A DNA stretch of 58,879 nt from Chloroflexota bacterium. Its GTDB lineage: Bacteria > Chloroflexota > FW602-bin22 > JACPRP01. Position numbers and translations under genes: made by a program. The DNA is taken from the NCBI GenBank assembly GCA_016210495.1, contig JACQUC010000016.1, positions 1 to 58,879 of the forward strand, written 5' to 3'. Below are positions 43,615 through 51,028 of this stretch, in pieces; position 1 is the first letter of the stretch; the number at the start of each line of letters is the position of its first letter. Below the pieces are notes generated by a model that did no database searches, was not told the DNA's origin, and saw only the letters and a list, made by a program, of their open reading frames with translations.

Positions 43615-44748
43615 ATGACCAGAGTGATCGTAGCGACGCGGAATATTAGCGCCAAACCTGAGTTCGCGGGTTCGACCTGGGTCCCGCTGCAATACTGGCT
43701 TGGCTTGCAGAAACTGGGGGTGGACGTTTACTGGGTAGACAGATTGTATGAGATCGATCCACTTCGACACGCCCACAGCCTGGGCTACCTGATGGAAAGA
43801 TTCAGCCATACGGCCCGCATTTTCGGGTTTTCAGAGCATTACTGTGTGGTGTACAACGGCGGAGAGCGGCACTTTGGGATGTCAAAGGAGCAGCTCGCGC
43901 ATGTCATAGGTGAGACTGATTTGCTCATAAATATCAGTGGGTTTCTTCCACCTGCATCGCCGCTCTTGTCCATCTCTCGCCGGGCCTACATCGACGTAGA
44001 TCCGGGTTACACCCAAATCTGGGTGCAGCAAGCAGACGTGGCGGTGGAGAGACACAACTACTTCTTCACCGTGGGGCAGAACGTGGGACGGACCGACTTC
44101 ACTATCCCTACAGGAGGAATTGTATGGGAGCCAATCCTCCCATTCGTGGTGCTCGACCAATGGCCAGCCTGCGTCGAAGAAAGATGTAGACGCTTTTCTA
44201 CCATCGCTGATTGGAGAGCGCAGATGGCTATGTTCGATGGCGAATACTACGGGACGAAGCGTGAACAGTTCGTTCGCTTGCTTCGTCTCCCTTTGGAAGC
44301 TAAGCAAAAGATAGAGCTTGCCCTATGCATAGGCTGGGGGGATCACGAAGATTTAGGCTTGTTGTTCGCTCACGATTGGATTGTAAGGGACCCTTATCAC
44401 TATGCGGGAGATCCACAAAGCTATCGCGAGTTCATCCAGTACTCTCGTGCTGAGTTCAGCGTTGCAAAGAGCGGATATATCAAATCAAACAGCGGCTGGT
44501 TTAGCGACCGAACTGCGTGCTATCTGGCATCGGGAAAGCCAGCTCTCGTGCAATCGACGGGGTTCGAGTGGCGGCTCCCGACGGGCAAAGGCCTGCTTAC
44601 ATTCAGCACAGTCGAAGAAGCTGTCGCGGGCATCAACTCCATCAACAAAGATTACCTGGCCCACTGCCATGCGGCCAGACAGATTGCCGAAGAGCATTTC
44701 GATTCCGACGTCGTCCTGGGTTTCATTCTCCAGACTGTGGGCCTGTGA
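43615..44748 (+). CDS. Glycosyltransferase-like protein B (GT-B, CgeB-like)
   Basis: 377 residues, paralogue of protein A: FAGSTWVPLQYWLGLQKLGVDVYWVD, DLLINISGFLPP, RRAYIDVDPGYTQIW, then SGWFSDRTACYLASGKPALVQ and GKGLLTFSTVEEAVAGI. The start ATG 43615 has GGGAGG six bases upstream; longer in-frame starts would overlap the previous gene by almost 200 bases. Last gene of the cluster. The pair probably adds two similar sugars. Confidence 0.75.
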   Translation: MTRVIVATRNISAKPEFAGSTWVPLQYWLGLQKLGVDVYWVDRLYEIDPLRHAHSLGYLMERFSHTARIFGFSEHYCVVYNGGERHFGMSKEQLAHVIGETDLLINISGFLPPASPLLSISRRAYIDVDPGYTQIWVQQADVAVERHNYFFTVGQNVGRTDFTIPTGGIVWEPILPFVVLDQWPACVEERCRRFSTIADWRAQMAMFDGEYYGTKREQFVRLLRLPLEAKQKIELALCIGWGDHEDLGLLFAHDWIVRDPYHYAGDPQSYREFIQYSRAEFSVAKSGYIKSNSGWFSDRTACYLASGKPALVQSTGFEWRLPTGKGLLTFSTVEEAVAGINSINKDYLAHCHAARQIAEEHFDSDVVLGFILQTVGL

Positions 44749-44809
44749 ACGCTTCACCGCACACTTGGGTGATTGAGGCAAGAGCTCGATTTCGTGGGTG
44801 AACCCTGCC

Positions 44810-44839
44810 TTGTTCCCGCGCAAGCCATCGTGATATAAT
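44810..44839 (+). promoter_or_regulatory. Promoter of the flavoprotein gene
   Basis: TTGTTC (44810-44815), 18 bases, exact TATAAT (44834-44839) preceded by TG at 44831-44832 (extended -10). It lies between the glycosyltransferase B stop and the TTG start at 44883, so transcription is separate from the glycan cluster. Confidence 0.7.
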
Positions 44840-44882
44840 CACGACTGGGCGCGGGGGCGCCAGTTCTCGATGGGGGTTCGTT

Positions 44883-46316
44883 TTGCGCGACAGGTACGAT
44901 GTAGTGATCGTGGGTGCGGGGCCCGCCGGCATTTTCGCGGCGCTGGAGCTGTCACAGTCGACCGGCGCCTCGGTGCTGTTGCTGGAGAAGGGACGCAACC
45001 TAGCACAGAGGGCTTGTCCCGCCCACGTCAAGGGTATCGCTTGTACGCCCTGTCCCCTTTGCGGACTGGTAAGTGGTTGGGGAGGAGCCGGTGCGTTTTC
45101 CGACGGGAAGCTGACTCTGTCGACGGAGGTCGGCGGCAACCTGGCCGACTACGTCAGCTTGAGCGAGCTTCAATCGCTGATCAAGTACGCCGACGACGTG
45201 TACCTCAGGTTTGGCGGGACCGATAACGTCTATGGCGTGGGCGATGAGGTTGAAGAATGGCAGCGACGCGCCGGGCTGGCGCAGCTTCGTCTCATCCCAG
45301 TTAAGATACGCCATCTGGGTACAGACAGGTGCTATCACATTTTGGACGAGATGCGAAAGTTTCTAGGCGGCAGGGTGGACATCGCGACACGCCTGGCCGC
45401 CTCGGAACTGGTGGTTGGAGGCGGGAGAGTCCAGTCCGTGAGAACGGCGGACGGACGCACGTTCGAGTGTGGTCATCTCGTCGTCGCCCCAGGACGTGAA
45501 GGTGCTGACTGGCTGGTTTCGCAGGCGCAGCGATTGGGCCTGTCGCTTTCGAACAATCCCGTGGACGTCGGGATACGCGTCGAGCTGCCGGCAGTCGTGC
45601 TGGAGGGGTTGACGAAGGTCCTGTACGAATCAAAGCTGGAGTTCTATTCCAAATCCTTCGACGATCGGGTGCGCAGCTTCTGCATGTGCCCTTACGGAGA
45701 AGTAACGACCGAGCTGACCGCCGGCACCGATCCGGTGATCACGGTTAATGGACACTCTTACTCGGAGCGCAGGACGAACAATACCAACTTTGCGTTGCTC
45801 GTGTCCACTACCTTCACGAAGCCATTCCACGAGCCCATCGCCTACGGGCGGTATATTGCCCGGCTGGCAAACATTCTCAGCGGTGGGGTGATCGTGCAGC
45901 GGCTGGGGGACTTGATGGCGGGACGACGCTCGACACCCGAGAGACTGAAAAGGGGGATCGTGGAGCCGACGCTGAGGACGGCGACCCCCGGCGACTTGAG
46001 CTTTGTGCTGCCATATCGGTACTTGACCGATATCCTCGAGATGCTGCAGGCGATGGACAAGCTTGCACCGGGTGTGTGCAGCCGCGATACGTTGCTATAT
46101 GGTATAGAGGTGAAGTTCTATTCCGCTCGGTTGAAGCTGACGAAGTGCCTGGAGACCGAGGTGGAGAACCTGTTTGCGGCGGGGGATGGCGCCGGGGTGA
46201 CGCGGGGTCTCATACAGGCTTCCGTGTCGGGCGTCATCGCGGCGAGGGAGATTGCAGGCAGACTGGCGGCCTCACCCCTTCCCAGCAGGGGACAAGCCCC
46301 CGCACTACAGTCTTAA
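44883..46316 (+). CDS. FAD-dependent dehydrogenase, COG2509 type
   Basis: 477 residues. Rossmann FAD motif DVVIVGAGPAGIFAALEL, KGIACTPCPLCGLVSGWGGAGAFSDGKLTLS, the long substrate domain with ELPAVVLEGLTKVLYE and SFCMCPYGEV, FAAGDGAGVTRGLIQASVSGVIAA at the end. The pattern matches the uncharacterised COG2509 dehydrogenases. Several cysteines (CTPCPLC, CMC) could bind a metal or Fe-S cluster. TTG 44883 has GGGGG six bases upstream. The last 15 residues (PLPSRGQAPALQS) look like repeat-derived coding sequence (compare the CCCTGCGGGGACAAGC segment near 2595). Confidence 0.85.
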   Translation: MRDRYDVVIVGAGPAGIFAALELSQSTGASVLLLEKGRNLAQRACPAHVKGIACTPCPLCGLVSGWGGAGAFSDGKLTLSTEVGGNLADYVSLSELQSLIKYADDVYLRFGGTDNVYGVGDEVEEWQRRAGLAQLRLIPVKIRHLGTDRCYHILDEMRKFLGGRVDIATRLAASELVVGGGRVQSVRTADGRTFECGHLVVAPGREGADWLVSQAQRLGLSLSNNPVDVGIRVELPAVVLEGLTKVLYESKLEFYSKSFDDRVRSFCMCPYGEVTTELTAGTDPVITVNGHSYSERRTNNTNFALLVSTTFTKPFHEPIAYGRYIARLANILSGGVIVQRLGDLMAGRRSTPERLKRGIVEPTLRTATPGDLSFVLPYRYLTDILEMLQAMDKLAPGVCSRDTLLYGIEVKFYSARLKLTKCLETEVENLFAAGDGAGVTRGLIQASVSGVIAAREIAGRLAASPLPSRGQAPALQS

Positions 46317-46404
46317 TGCGGCGGCCCAGCCATGTGGACCCGGGGGAAAGGCCCCGATCGGCGACGGCGATACGATAGAGAAGTTGTCTCTCGCTAGCCG
46401 CCAG

Positions 46405-46432
46405 AGGGCAACCACACAGGGTTGCCCCTACA
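46405..46432 (-). repeat. REP-like hairpin repeat, subtype B copy 3
   Basis: GGGCAACC-ACACAG-GGTTGCCC followed by CTACAA; on the minus strand TTGTAG then the hairpin. The stem sequence is wholly different from the other copies but pairs perfectly. It is in the 181-base gap before the membrane protein. Confidence 0.75.
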
Positions 46433-46497
46433 ATACGTCGCAAGTGTGGCCTGATAGTTTGGAAAGCAGCGACAATGGGAAACAGGGGTTGGCTGAT

Positions 46498-47298
46498 ATG
46501 GTAACGCGGCCAGACAGTATTATGTCAAATGTTGACCGGCTGATCGTGCTGGTTAGCGTGGTGACCGGCGGACTGGCCTTGTCCCTCATGCTCGATGCGC
46601 CTCTGATCTGGCTTCTAGCGGCCGCACTGCTGGCTACGGTGTGCATCGGCACGGACCATATTATCCACTCCCACTGGCGTGTGCACCTGCGACGAAAGCG
46701 CTACACGTTCACGCTGTGGATTTTGCCGGCGTTGCTGGTGCTGGGGGCGTTCCTATTTCTGCGGCTTCCTCTGTTCTCAACTGGCGTAGCGGTCGTGGGT
46801 GGTCTGCTTGTCACCGCCATTCTCTTGGCGATGGTTATCACGTGTGAATACCACACGATTGACCTCGAGGACTCATGGTACAACCTGGCAAGGTTCTGCT
46901 TGAACCTGCTGGCCTACCTCACGGCGTTCAGCTTGTACACGGCCATCTATTCGACTAAGGTGCGCAGCGTGTACTCGGCAACGGCCATCCTGATCATTAG
47001 CGCGCTTTTCTCCCTCGAGCTGCTGCGCGGCACCGAGCGTAGCGTGCCAAGGACCTGGATATACTCGCTAACAACCGGCGTCATTATGGGGGAGATCACC
47101 TGGGCGCTAAACTACTGGGTAATCTCTGGCTTGGCAGGTGGATTGTTTCTGCTATTGGCTCTCTACGTGATCACGGGCGTGGTCCAGAACCACCTTCTTT
47201 CGCGCCTCAGCACGAGGCTTGTAGCCGAGTATGCTCTGGTTGCGATTGTTGGGTTGGCAGTGGCATCGAGCTCGGGCTACTGGCTGCAGACCACCTGA
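46498..47298 (+). CDS. Integral membrane protein of unknown function
   Basis: 266 residues with about eight hydrophobic segments. No catalytic motif is recognised. After helix 2 there is a basic stretch HSHWRVHLRRKRYTFTLWILP, and a conserved-looking acidic/aromatic patch CEYHTIDLEDSWYNLAR between helices 4 and 5. ATG 46498 has CAGGGG about nine bases upstream; an in-frame ATG at 46522 is an alternative. The frame remains open back to 46252, overlapping the flavoprotein gene, but that part has no conservation signs. Resembles uncharacterised membrane proteins common in Chloroflexota; I am unsure of the family. Confidence 0.7.
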   Translation: MVTRPDSIMSNVDRLIVLVSVVTGGLALSLMLDAPLIWLLAAALLATVCIGTDHIIHSHWRVHLRRKRYTFTLWILPALLVLGAFLFLRLPLFSTGVAVVGGLLVTAILLAMVITCEYHTIDLEDSWYNLARFCLNLLAYLTAFSLYTAIYSTKVRSVYSATAILIISALFSLELLRGTERSVPRTWIYSLTTGVIMGEITWALNYWVISGLAGGLFLLLALYVITGVVQNHLLSRLSTRLVAEYALVAIVGLAVASSSGYWLQTT

Positions 47299-47340
47299 CA
47301 TCAGTTTCGCATACGTTTGCCGACCGCTCCATCAACCGCC

Positions 47341-47442
47341 TTAGCTAGTTCTTGGTACGAAGCGGCGGGACGGCCCCCCCACCCTGGGCGGACAGGGCCG
47401 TCCGCCCCTACAGATTGGCGTTCCGCACCGAAAACTAGCTAG
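47341..47442 (-). repeat. REP-like repeat with outer inverted arms
   Basis: Core GGGCGGAC-AGGG-CCGTCCGCCC, CTACA (47375-47412) flanked by TTAGCTAGTTCTTGGTACGAAG and its imperfect complement (16 of 22 positions) ending at 47442. A further copy of the arm (CTAGTTTTTGGTGC) follows. The arms match the flanks of the copy at 5342. Confidence 0.75.
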
Positions 47443-47500
47443 TTTTTGGTGCAGGGGCTCAAGTGATGGGCTTGGCACAGAAATTGCTAGATTCCTGGTA

Positions 47501-47529
47501 TTGCAAAAACACCTTGATTCACTTACAAT
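47501..47529 (+). promoter_or_regulatory. Promoter of the TPR protein gene
   Basis: TTGCAA (47501-47506), 17 bases, TACAAT (47524-47529). It gives a leader of about 20 bases to ATG 47555 and argues against the in-frame TTG at 47501. Confidence 0.55.
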
Positions 47530-47554
47530 GCAGCAGCACCAAAAGGACGTGGAG

Positions 47555-48379
47555 ATGAAGATGGCTCATTACCAAACTGAAGACAGGGCGAGGCTCCGGA
47601 GGCACTGGGTCGATCAGGCCATCCAGTTGGCGATGCAAAGCCGCTGGGAGGAGGCGGTAGGCGCTAACCGCGCCATCATCGAGCTATACCCAAATGACGT
47701 CGACTCCCACAATCGGCTGGGTCGCGCCTATACGGAACTTGGCCGGTACCGTGAAGCAAAGGAGTCTTACCAGCGGGCCGTCGAACTGGATCCGAACAAC
47801 GCGATTGCGCAAAAGAACCTTGCCCGACTGGGCAACGTGACGATTGAGCAACTGCCTACGCCGACGACCGAGAGGATCGACCCACATCTGTTCATCACGG
47901 AAACCGGCAAGACCGGAGTGGCGGGGCTCGTTAGGCCGGCCAGCAAAGAGGTGCTGGCGAAAATGGCGGTGGGCGACCAGGTGTACCTGAAGCCTGAGGG
48001 TCGCGCGCTTTTGGTGCTCAATTCGCGCGGCGAGTATCTCGGGCAGGTGGAGCCGAAGCAAAGCCAGCGTCTAATCGACCTGATGAAAGGCGGCAATCGC
48101 TACAGCGCAGCCCTGATGAGCCTGGATGACAGCAGCGTAAGAATCATCATCCGCGAAGCCTACCAGGATCCCAGCCAGGCAGGCAGAGTCTCCTTCCCGA
48201 CGAAGGTTGCCGAGGTGACCCCGATTCGTCCTTACATCAAGGAAACGCTCCTCAGGTACGAGCTCGAGGAAGAAGAGGAAGGGGCAGAGGAAGAGGCAGA
48301 GTTCAGCCCCGAGGAAGAGGTCGAAGAAGAGGCCGCGGAGGAGACTGAGTTCGAGCCCGAGGAGCAAGCGACCGAGTGA
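47555..48379 (+). CDS. TPR protein with acidic tail
   Basis: 274 residues. Two tetratricopeptide repeats at about 15-90 (AMQSRWEEAVGANRAIIELYPNDVD, HNRLGRAYTELGRYREAKESYQRAVELDPNN), then a globular segment of unknown family (VGDQVYLKPEGRALLVLNSRGEYLGQVEPKQS, then a basic/aromatic part), then about 40 residues almost entirely Glu/Ala. ATG 47555 has AAAAGGA seven bases upstream. A cytoplasmic scaffold is likely; the middle segment (a small beta domain with a LGQ.EP pattern) is the interesting part. Confidence 0.75.
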   Translation: MKMAHYQTEDRARLRRHWVDQAIQLAMQSRWEEAVGANRAIIELYPNDVDSHNRLGRAYTELGRYREAKESYQRAVELDPNNAIAQKNLARLGNVTIEQLPTPTTERIDPHLFITETGKTGVAGLVRPASKEVLAKMAVGDQVYLKPEGRALLVLNSRGEYLGQVEPKQSQRLIDLMKGGNRYSAALMSLDDSSVRIIIREAYQDPSQAGRVSFPTKVAEVTPIRPYIKETLLRYELEEEEEGAEEEAEFSPEEEVEEEAAEETEFEPEEQATE

Positions 48380-48420
48380 AGGAGATTGCGTATTCGGCCG
48401 AGGATTGGGAGCGTGAGTAA

Positions 48421-48453
48421 CCACGGAAAGCACGGAAGACACGGAAAGAACGG
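48421..48453. repeat. Short tandem CACGGAA units
   Basis: CCACGGAAAG-CACGGAAG-ACACGGAAAG-AACGG: three to four decayed copies of an eight-to-ten base unit just after the TPR gene. Similar in style to the CGCAAAG units at 7647. Confidence 0.6.
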
Positions 48454-48546
48454 CAATTACAGCGAGAGTAGGAAGGGGCGGTAGCGCCGTTCGCCCTCGG
48501 TGTGCCGCGTTCGAAGTAGGGGTTTCGCACTGCACTTCTGAGTTCA

Positions 48547-48600
48547 GCCCCACCCCGCCCCAGGGTGGACAGCGGACGTCCACCCCTACGAGTCTGCAAT
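48547..48600 (-). repeat. REP-like hairpin repeat, subtype A
   Basis: GGGTGGAC-AGCG-GACGTCCACCC, CTACG, then the arm GTCTGCAATT. Compared with the common stem, both a C and its pairing G are changed (GGGTGGAC with GTCCACCC), so base pairing is maintained by compensation. Lies between convergent genes. Confidence 0.8.
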
Positions 48601-48620
48601 TCTCCGTGTCGTGCCGATAT

Positions 48621-50033
48621 TCAACCCCGGGAAGGCGGGCAGCCCAGCTTGACGACCTTTTCCAATCCGTGTTGGGCCTGGCTGGTGGCATTGCAGGTGT
48701 CGACGACGAGCTTGGCGTTGTCGACGAGCCACGGGTAATCGTAACAGGTGTGTGCGGTAACGATTAGGATGCAGTCGCAGCTCCCCACATTGTCCTGGTC
48801 AAGCGGCAACGACTCCATGTCCATCTTCTCTCGCGAGAAGGCATCAGAACCCACTGAGAAGCGCGGAACGTAGGGATCGTTGTAGCTCACCTCGACGCCG
48901 CTCTTCAGAAGAAGCTCGATGATACGCTCAGCAGACGAGTTGCGCGCGTCGTCGATGTCTTTCTTAAAGGCAACGCCCAAGACGAGGACGTGCGCGCCCT
49001 GCATGCACTTGCCCACCTTGTTCAAAGCCTCGCCGACCTTCTGGACCACGTGGTACGGCATGCTCTGGTTAACCTCGGCCGCCAGCTCGATAAACTTGGT
49101 ATAGAAATCGTACTCTCGGGCTTTCCAGGAGAGGTAGTACGGATCGACCGGAATGCAGTGCCCGCCCACGCCAGGACCCGGATAAAAGGGCATGAACCCG
49201 AAAGGCTTGGTGGAGGCTGCCTTGATCACCTCCCAAACATCGATGCCCATACGCTCGCACAGCTTGGCGAGCTCGTTGACGAGCGCTATGTTCACGCTGC
49301 GGAAGATGTTCTCGAGCAGCTTTGACATTTCGGCCGTTCTGGGCGAAGACACGACGAGTATGCTGCCGCTGATATGGCCGAACAGTAGACGAGCGAGCTC
49401 GGAACATCGCGGGGTCAGGCCTCCGATGACCTTAGGGGTTGTCGCGACGGTGTGCAACTGGTCGCCGGGGTTAATTCGTTCTGGTGAGAAGGCCAGATGG
49501 AAGTCTATCCCCGGCGCCAGCCCCGACTTGGCGAGAATAGGAAGCACGTCTTCCTCCGTGGTTCCAGGATGGGTGGTACTTTGGAGAATGACGAGCTGGC
49601 CAGGACGGAGCCTGTCGACTATGCCTGTGGCTGCTGATACGATATAGGAGATATCGGGTGCCTTTGTGGCCGTGAAGGGTGTGGGCACGCAGATGAAGAT
49701 GATGTCCGCCGCGGTGAGGATGTCGTAATCGACGGTGGCCTCGAGATACCCTTCGCGAACAAGCCTGTCTAACTCGTTACTTGAGACGTCCGGAATGTAG
49801 CTGTGGCCACGATTGAGCGACTCGATTCTTTGGGAATCCAGGTCGAGGCCACGAACACGCAAGCCTGCTTTGGCGAACTCCACGGCGAGAGGCAGACCGA
49901 CGTAGCCCAACCCGATGACGCAGATGATGGCGCCTTTGCCGCGAATGCGGCTTTCTAGCGCCAGGCCAGGAGACTGATCCCTGGCCTGCTGCACCGAACG
50001 CTCCATCGGCGGTTCTTGATGTTGTGGGTTCAT
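48621..50033 (-). CDS. Nucleotide-sugar dehydrogenase (UDP-sugar 6-dehydrogenase)
   Basis: 470 residues of the UDP-glucose/UDP-N-acetylmannosamine dehydrogenase family. GLGYVGLPLAVEFAKAG (NAD site), FICVPTPF, ILQSTTHPGTTEE, AFSPERINPGD, then KPFGFMPFYPGPGVGGHCIPVDPYYL with the catalytic Cys in GGHCIP, and the C-terminal UDP-binding domain VLVLGVAFKKDIDDARNS. Makes a UDP-uronic acid for surface polysaccharide. ATG 50033 overlaps the WecA-like stop (ATGA). Confidence 0.92.
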   Translation of the reverse strand: MNPQHQEPPMERSVQQARDQSPGLALESRIRGKGAIICVIGLGYVGLPLAVEFAKAGLRVRGLDLDSQRIESLNRGHSYIPDVSSNELDRLVREGYLEATVDYDILTAADIIFICVPTPFTATKAPDISYIVSAATGIVDRLRPGQLVILQSTTHPGTTEEDVLPILAKSGLAPGIDFHLAFSPERINPGDQLHTVATTPKVIGGLTPRCSELARLLFGHISGSILVVSSPRTAEMSKLLENIFRSVNIALVNELAKLCERMGIDVWEVIKAASTKPFGFMPFYPGPGVGGHCIPVDPYYLSWKAREYDFYTKFIELAAEVNQSMPYHVVQKVGEALNKVGKCMQGAHVLVLGVAFKKDIDDARNSSAERIIELLLKSGVEVSYNDPYVPRFSVGSDAFSREKMDMESLPLDQDNVGSCDCILIVTAHTCYDYPWLVDNAKLVVDTCNATSQAQHGLEKVVKLGCPPSRG

Positions 50034-51022
50034 AACTTGACCTGCTCCAATCTTACTCCGGCCACGATGGCACAAATGACAACCGCGGCCCCGACAAGGT
50101 ATCCTTCGAGAACGGATGCGTTGGTTAGAAACAGCGCGACCATGCCAAGTGCCACGCAACTGAGATAGAGAGCCATGACGGCCTCCCTGTGCGTCCAGCC
50201 CACGGCGACGAGTCGGTGCGAAACGTGATCCTTACCGGGGGTGGTGAGCGGATTCAAGCGCCGTCGCAAGCGCGAGATCACTACCAGAGTGGTGTCGAAG
50301 ATGGGAAGCCCAAGGACAAGCACAGGGACCATCCACGTGACAATGTCCAGATTCTCAAAACGCAGTTTGACGCCCACCACGGCCAGGATGTAGCCCACGA
50401 AAAGGCTCCCCGTGTCCCCCATGAAAATGCTCGCGGGGTTGAAATTGTAGCGCAAAAAGCCGATGCAAGCGCCGAGCAACGCCGCCGCGAGACTGGCGAC
50501 CAAGAACTGGCCGCCGCCGGCCGCCAGCAAGAAGAAGAATGCGGCGGCGATCGCGGCGACCCCGCCGGAAAGGCCGTCCATATTGTCGAGCAGGTTCAGC
50601 GCGTTGGTGATGCCGACGACCCAAATGACGGTGATCAAGACATTCAGCAACGGGTGTCGGAGGACCTCGACCTGAACTCCGGACAAGACTAGAATCAGCG
50701 CGGCCGTGATCTGGCCTAATAGCTTCAGAAAAGGGCGCATGCCCCAGCGATCGTCCCAGATGCCCAACGAAGAAACAAGCGTGGCGCCAAAAAGGATGCC
50801 GACCAACTGTGAGATGTAAAACAGATCGCTGAAGGCGAGCACCGCGCCGACGGACGCAAGGTAGATGGCGAGGCCACCAAGCAAGGGCATCGTCTTGCCG
50901 TGCAGCTTGCGTGGTCCTGGTGCGTCTACGGTACCCGTGCGCAAGGCAAGACGCCTCGCGAAGGGCGTGCCACCGAGGGCGAAAGCGAGGGCCGCCAGAA
51001 AGATAACCATGTATGTGATCAT
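50030..51022 (-). CDS. WecA/TagO-like undecaprenyl-phosphate glycosyl-1-P transferase
   Basis: 330 residues with about ten hydrophobic segments. DAPGPRKLHGKTMPLLGG, LGIWDDRWGM (first Asp motif), NALNLLDNMDGLSGG, FNPASIFMGDTGSLFVGY, and DHVSHRLVAVGW. Transfers a hexosamine phosphate to the carrier lipid to begin polysaccharide synthesis. Starts six bases after the O-antigen ligase-like gene stop. Confidence 0.92.
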   Translation of the reverse strand: MITYMVIFLAALAFALGGTPFARRLALRTGTVDAPGPRKLHGKTMPLLGGLAIYLASVGAVLAFSDLFYISQLVGILFGATLVSSLGIWDDRWGMRPFLKLLGQITAALILVLSGVQVEVLRHPLLNVLITVIWVVGITNALNLLDNMDGLSGGVAAIAAAFFFLLAAGGGQFLVASLAAALLGACIGFLRYNFNPASIFMGDTGSLFVGYILAVVGVKLRFENLDIVTWMVPVLVLGLPIFDTTLVVISRLRRRLNPLTTPGKDHVSHRLVAVGWTHREAVMALYLSCVALGMVALFLTNASVLEGYLVGAAVVICAIVAGVRLEQVKL

Positions 51023-51028
51023 TGTGGC

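Noticed and set aside
47473..47487. Sigma-54-like site TGGCAC-N5-TTGC before the TPR gene
   Set aside because: Spacing is exact, but there is no enhancer-binding protein gene nearby and a plausible sigma-70 promoter (47501-47529) overlaps the same position; chance occurrence is not excluded.
231..48600. CRISPR-like array from the repeated hairpins
   Set aside because: Copies are single and kilobases apart, without regular spacers, and no cas gene is present.
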